Assembly: GCA_016928355.1 (NCBI GenBank) | Contig: JAFGKW010000028.1 | Span: 1 to 64,000 of the forward strand | Source: Methanomicrobiaceae archaeon | Lineage (GTDB): Archaea > Halobacteriota > Methanomicrobia > Methanomicrobiales > Methanomicrobiaceae | Direction: 5' to 3' | DNA: 64,000 bases | In this document: in pieces, positions 59,605 through 64,000 of the stretch | Numbering within the stretch: position 1 is the stretch's first letter | Layout: each line of letters starts with the position of its first letter | Made by a program: the position numbers and the translations under genes | The notes under the pieces: generated by a model | Databases searched by the model: none | Told to the model about the DNA's origin: nothing | What the model saw: only the letters and a program-made list of their open reading frames with translations

Positions 59605-60842
59605 TATTTGGGGACATCTTTCTTGAACTCTCGATAAGGAATGTCAGGCTGAACTTCCTGAGGTCCCTGCTTGCAGCGATAGGCATCGTGATAGGTGTTG
59701 TTGCAATAACTTCCATAGGAATTATGGGGGCGAATATGACCCTCTCTGTTACGGCTGAGCTTTCCGAGAGCGGGAACGTAATCATGATCACTCCTGATTC
59801 CAGTGGTGGCGGAGGCGGGGGTTTTCCCGGGGGAATGGGCGGTGGCAGCTCTTCGGATGATGAGGACGAATATATCGACAAAACCCAGCTTAGAAAAATA
59901 AAGCAGATCGCCACATCGGGCGATAATCTGGTTGTTCCCCTCTATACCACAAGTGAAAACATCGATGTCAGCGGACAGGAGGGAAGAGCAACCATATACG
60001 GTATCGACATAAATCTTGTTCCCGATCTCGTCGAGGTTGAGGAAGGGTCCATGCCGCTCAGTACAGCCGGAGTCCTGGTCGGCTCAACCCTTGCCGAGAG
60101 GTATGATCTCAAGGTCGGCAGCAGGATACAGGTCGGCGATGAAGAGGTCGAAGACGACGATGATATTCCCCAGTTCACTGTCCGCGTTACAGGCATACTC
60201 GAGGAGAAGGGAATGTCGTCCGATCTCAATACCGATAGTGCCATCGTAATGGACGAGTCTCTGTATACCGGCCACTTTGGCGGGGAGTATGAATATGATC
60301 AGGTGAATATCATTGCAGGCGATATAAACGATATTAAGCAGCTTGAGGAGGATCTTGATTATGCCTTAAACTACAGGGAGGACGAGGTCCTGATACAGGA
60401 TTCCGGTTCTATGCTCGAGAGGATATCCGAGACTCTCGGGACGATGACGTCCTTCATGTCTGCAATAGGTGCAATATCGCTCCTTGTAGCTGCGGTATCG
60501 ATATTCAACGTCATGATGATGTCGGTTACCGAGAGGGTGAAGGAGATAGGTATTCTCAGGAGTATAGGGACGAGGAGGAGCGAGGTCCGGAAGATGTTCC
60601 TCTATGAGTCGATGCTTCTCGGAGTGATTGGTGCCGGAATCGGTGCTGTTGCAAGTTTCATCGGCGGATATATTCTTACATACGGAATGATCGGGACGAC
60701 TGAATATTTCTTCATGCCCGAAAGCCTGGTATATATCCCGATGGGGATGTTTACGGGAATCGTAATCTGTATTCTCTCCGGAGTATACCCTGCATACAGG
60801 GCGTCATGCCTGGATCCGATAGAGGCATTAAGGGCCGAATAA
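59601..60842 (+). CDS. MacB/FtsX-type ABC permease (paralog of 14807-15973)
   Basis: FLRSLLAAIGIVIGVVAITSIGIMG; SVTERVKEIGILRSIGTRRSEVRKMFLYES. Confidence 0.93.
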   Translation: MIFGDIFLELSIRNVRLNFLRSLLAAIGIVIGVVAITSIGIMGANMTLSVTAELSESGNVIMITPDSSGGGGGGFPGGMGGGSSSDDEDEYIDKTQLRKIKQIATSGDNLVVPLYTTSENIDVSGQEGRATIYGIDINLVPDLVEVEEGSMPLSTAGVLVGSTLAERYDLKVGSRIQVGDEEVEDDDDIPQFTVRVTGILEEKGMSSDLNTDSAIVMDESLYTGHFGGEYEYDQVNIIAGDINDIKQLEEDLDYALNYREDEVLIQDSGSMLERISETLGTMTSFMSAIGAISLLVAAVSIFNVMMMSVTERVKEIGILRSIGTRRSEVRKMFLYESMLLGVIGAGIGAVASFIGGYILTYGMIGTTEYFFMPESLVYIPMGMFTGIVICILSGVYPAYRASCLDPIEALRAE

Positions 60843-60862
60843 AGGCACCTTTTTTTTGAGAA

Positions 60863-61070
60863 GGGTATAAGCCTCTTCGGGGCAGTCCCAGCTCAGTTTG
60901 CTATGCAAATTTTCGCACAATGAAGATAGCCCGGGCTGAACGCTGCCCCTCCGGGTAGCCTCACCCGGGAAAAGAAGTTTAGGAGCAGGAGGGGGATGCT
61001 CGGCCATCCCCTCTGCGACTTATCGCAGTTAGGGGGAGGGTTATAGGGAGGGGAGCCTTCCCCCCTCCCT
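60863..61070 (+). repeat. Dispersed structured intergenic element, copy D
   Basis: gggtataagcctcttcggggc ... tttgctatgcaaa ... ctgcccctccgggtag ... tgcgacttatcgca ... gggggagggttatagggagggg. Confidence 0.8.
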
Positions 61071-61198
61071 GAATAATAATTCATATGTTATTGAACAGAT
61101 TCAAATATTCAATGAATCTATTGCCTGGAAATTAAAATAGCTGATAAAACGAAGGAATTTATTGATGAGATAATGGGTTATGTGTGTTATTTAAAAAA

Positions 61199-61393
61199 TT
61201 ATTCCCCGTATGTAAACACTTCTTCGATGGTTACTTCGAAATAGCGGGCAATCTTAAATGCCAGATCAAGGGATGGATCGTATTTTCCCTTTTCTATTGC
61301 GAGGATGGTCTGCCTTGTGACTCCAAGCTCTTTTGCAAGCCCTTCCTGGGTCAGGTCGTGCATCGCACGAAAGACCTTAATCCGATTCTTCAT
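61199..61393 (-). CDS. XRE-family helix-turn-helix regulator
   Basis: MKNRIKVFRAMHDLTQEGLAKELGVTRQTILAIEKGKYDPSLDLAFKIARYF. Confidence 0.92.
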   Translation of the reverse strand: MKNRIKVFRAMHDLTQEGLAKELGVTRQTILAIEKGKYDPSLDLAFKIARYFEVTIEEVFTYGE

Positions 61394-61838
61394 CGGTGTC
61401 GTATCCTCCGTATTTATTGTTGTAATAGATCCTGAATGCCACAAAGAGTAATATTACTCCCACCAGCATGATCAGCTGACCGAAGATCGGCCCGAATATT
61501 GCACGACGGATATCCCTGCTGAAATCGATAAACCTGACAATGGAACCAAGGAGTATGGAAAAGCTCATTATCCAGAAAATCTGGAGAGTCCTCAGCGCAG
61601 ACTTTGAGTTTACAAGTTCAACTCTTTCATCCCTTCCGCCAAGCTCGGTCTTCCTCCCGAGATCCATCAGGAAATATGCAGTGACGATGCCTATTGTAAG
61701 AGCCAGCGATGTCACTTCCATTGCGGGTGGCCTGTTGTAGTCCGCGGCCCACCAGATGACTCCTATCTCGATCAGGGCGATGAATGCTACAATTATGTAC
61801 GAGATATTCCTGCTTATCCGGATTTTCATATCGATCAC
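61377..61838 (-). CDS. DUF2178-like membrane protein
   Basis: Four TM segments, overlaps a downstream XRE regulator as in typical XRE-DUF2178 pairs. Confidence 0.65.
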   Translation of the reverse strand: MIDMKIRISRNISYIIVAFIALIEIGVIWWAADYNRPPAMEVTSLALTIGIVTAYFLMDLGRKTELGGRDERVELVNSKSALRTLQIFWIMSFSILLGSIVRFIDFSRDIRRAIFGPIFGQLIMLVGVILLFVAFRIYYNNKYGGYDTDEESD

Positions 61839-61927
61839 GACAAACTATTGAAACATATATTTTTATTTTTAATATTGTTTGTTATACACCTGAAGGGTTT
61901 TTTCTGCTAATTGAAAGTTACAAGTGA

Positions 61928-62263
61928 TTACATCATCCCTGAACCGTTCTCGGTCAGGTTCAGCATTACGACTCCTGCAACGATTACGAGGATTGAAAGT
62001 ATCTTCATAGAACCGGCAGGCTCTTTGAAATATATCATCCCTATCAGCGACACCAGCAGTATCCCCAACCCCGCCCAGATCGCGTAGGCGAAGCTCAGGT
62101 CAAATTCCTTTAAAGCGAAGATGAATACGGTAAACGAGATCCCCCAGAAGACGAAGGTGAGAACCGATGCGTAGATATTGCTAAAGCCGTCCGAGAGTTT
62201 CATGCAGGTCGAACCGCAGAGTTCGGTCAGGATTCCTACGGAGAGGAGAAGCCACCGCATCAT
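61928..62263 (-). CDS. Small multidrug resistance (SMR/EmrE-type) protein
   Basis: GILTELCGSTCMKLSDGF, FDLSFAYAIWAGLGILLVSLIGMIYFKEP. Confidence 0.92.
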   Translation of the reverse strand: MMRWLLLSVGILTELCGSTCMKLSDGFSNIYASVLTFVFWGISFTVFIFALKEFDLSFAYAIWAGLGILLVSLIGMIYFKEPAGSMKILSILVIVAGVVMLNLTENGSGMM

Positions 62264-62415
62264 GCCGGCTCACCTGAATATTTTTTGAAATTCATGTAAA
62301 ATGCTATTATTTTCGGTTGCTATTATAGTCTCCCGAAGTTTTTTTGGATGTGAAGGGAGGATTTTGATTAAAATCCCGTCGCAACGATTAACTACAATCT
62401 CACTAATTCATTTTT

Positions 62416-62844
62416 ATGAACCTTAAATGGAAGAACATCATAATTTCAGCGATTGTATGCGGTGTTGTCCTGCTGGTCGTGACCTTCGCTGCGGACTTCA
62501 TCGCGACGCTTATTGCACCCTATTCTATAATGGATCTCGGCGGGATGAGATCGATGGACGATCCCGTCATGGCACTCTATTTCCTCTACCCGTTCGTACT
62601 TGCCCTTATGGCCGGCATTGTATTCGACATCGTCAAAGATTCGATAAAAGGGGAATCGCCCTGCCACAGGGGAATCGTCTTCGGTACGATCCTCTTCCTG
62701 CTCCTCGTGATCCCGGAGTTCTGGCTGCTTTATACCTCGATGGACTACCCGACCGGATTCTATATCTCCGCCGTCCTCAGCGGGATAATCGCATATCCGC
62801 TGATGGGGATAATTTACGTAAAGATCTGGGAGAAGTTTTCGTAA
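62416..62844 (+). CDS. Hypothetical four-TM membrane protein
   Basis: Four hydrophobic segments. Confidence 0.65.
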   Translation: MNLKWKNIIISAIVCGVVLLVVTFAADFIATLIAPYSIMDLGGMRSMDDPVMALYFLYPFVLALMAGIVFDIVKDSIKGESPCHRGIVFGTILFLLLVIPEFWLLYTSMDYPTGFYISAVLSGIIAYPLMGIIYVKIWEKFS

Positions 62845-63224
62845 TCGAGTGTTCTCGTCCTTTCCTCAATCGAAGGGGCTCTGTAACCAATTGATTTCCC
62901 GGGGCGACCTTCGGTCACCATTTTTTTGGTCCGGGAGATTTTTACAACAATGTTTGATCAGAATGTTGTTCAAAAACACTCAATATGGGCTATTTTTGCC
63001 TGTTTTTGCCCTTTTTGAAGCTCATATAAAAAGAAGTGTAGAATAGTCTGGAAATCCTGTGAAAGTGCGTAATTCCATCGAAATACGGGCAAGTTATTGC
63101 CCTGTTTTTTCAGACGATGTTTGTATAGGGTGAAGAAGAGATCGACTAATACACGCAATCTATGTGGACGACATTTTCGGTCGTTTTGAGGTGATTTAAG
63201 CGTTATTTAAGCTGATCTCTATCA

Positions 63225-63485
63225 AAAGGGTATCGTGATTAAGGACTAAGAAAGAGAGGGGAGACCCCTCCCTTTGACCCCTCTCCCGATTGCGATAAGT
63301 CGCAAAAGGAATGGGTAGGCATCCCCTTTAGCTCCGGGGATTTTCTTTTTTTTAAAACCTTAAATATAGAATTTTTCTCACCGGTCGAGGCCACCCGGAC
63401 GGGTGGCGTCCAGACCGGGCTCTCGGCATTGCGAAAATACGCGAAGCGAATTAAGCACCGGTCTGCCCCGAAGGGGCTTATGGCC
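63225..63485 (-). repeat. Dispersed structured intergenic element, copy E (reverse orientation)
   Basis: On minus strand: ggccataagccccttcggggc ... ccacccgtccgggtgg ... tgcgacttatcgca ... gggagaggggtcaaagggagggg. Confidence 0.8.
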
Positions 63486-63584
63486 TTTAAAGTGAAGGGT
63501 AATTGTGCAAGGCTTGCTTTTTATTTGAGATTATACCTGTTCTATTTCTTATACAAATTATAAGGAAAGAGAATTTCATTGGTG

Positions 63585-64000
63585 TCAAATCTTTTTAATT
63601 TCATCAATTAGATTTGAAGCTTCATTTATTGCAAAAACCATGCTTTTTGAAGATGCAATGGCAACTTCTTGAGAACGGGAACTTAATATGGGATAATTAT
63701 CTGCTACCGAAGGGTCAATTATTTGAGGATTCTCTTTAATTAATTGCTGAGTTAACTTTCTTTCGGATTCGGCAATCATTAAATTAATATAAAATTTATA
63801 AATGATTTTAGCTTGGTTTTTGCATAATTTTTGAATATCTTCTTGTATTCTATAATAAATGCCATTATCTGGGTAAAATGGTTGTATCACATCTAATGGA
63901 CGATTTACATTTTCATTAGATGAATGTAATTTTGAATATTCTTTTATTCTTTTTTCAATAGATTCAATGTCTGCAACAATGGCATTTTCAATGTTTTTTG
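63585..64000 (-). CDS. Partial hypothetical gene running off the window; AT-rich, helical product
   Basis: Frame stays open from the track's GTG at 63890 to the window edge; true start lies outside. Confidence 0.6.
   Translation of the reverse strand, partial: KNIENAIVADIESIEKRIKEYSKLHSSNENVNRPLDVIQPFYPDNGIYYRIQEDIQKLCKNQAKIIYKFYINLMIAESERKLTQQLIKENPQIIDPSVADNYPILSSRSQEVAIASSKSMVFAINEASNLIDEIKKI

Noticed and set aside
62264-62415. Guanidine-type riboswitch before the SMR gene
   Set aside because: No convincing conserved ykkC/mini-ykkC hairpins (ACGR loops) could be recognised by eye

Overview
64 kb of archaeal chromosome, most likely a methanogen of the Methanomicrobiales. This is inferred from cofH, mfnA, dph2, archaeal ribC and archaeal-type signal peptidase, plus dense PAS/MCP/TPR signalling genes. 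Gene content is mostly chromosomal: a copper P-type ATPase; an iron-uptake locus with two DtxR-like regulators, two FeoA and a FeoB split into two ORFs; an orphan DNA methyltransferase; a GerW/YtfJ-DUF2953 pair; two paralogous 'CARDB/S-layer-like protein + MacB-type ABC' modules near opposite ends; riboflavin genes; thiC; purE; an MCP with a triplicated PAS unit; a ppsA-mfnA-hpt-dph2 gene string; serA; and one tRNA-Gln. No CRISPR array, rRNA or intact transposase was found. The strongest structure not explained by coding is a dispersed intergenic element (five main copies). It has conserved hairpins that appear to covary between copies, a G4-capable G-rich core and a terminal GGGAGGGG/CCCCTCCC hairpin. 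Four of five copies lie just 3' of a gene in the same orientation. Three small ORFs absent from the ORF track (4332-4496 -, 6090-6245 +, 24200-24283 -) also deserve attention. All family assignments come from reading protein motifs by eye; no searches were run.
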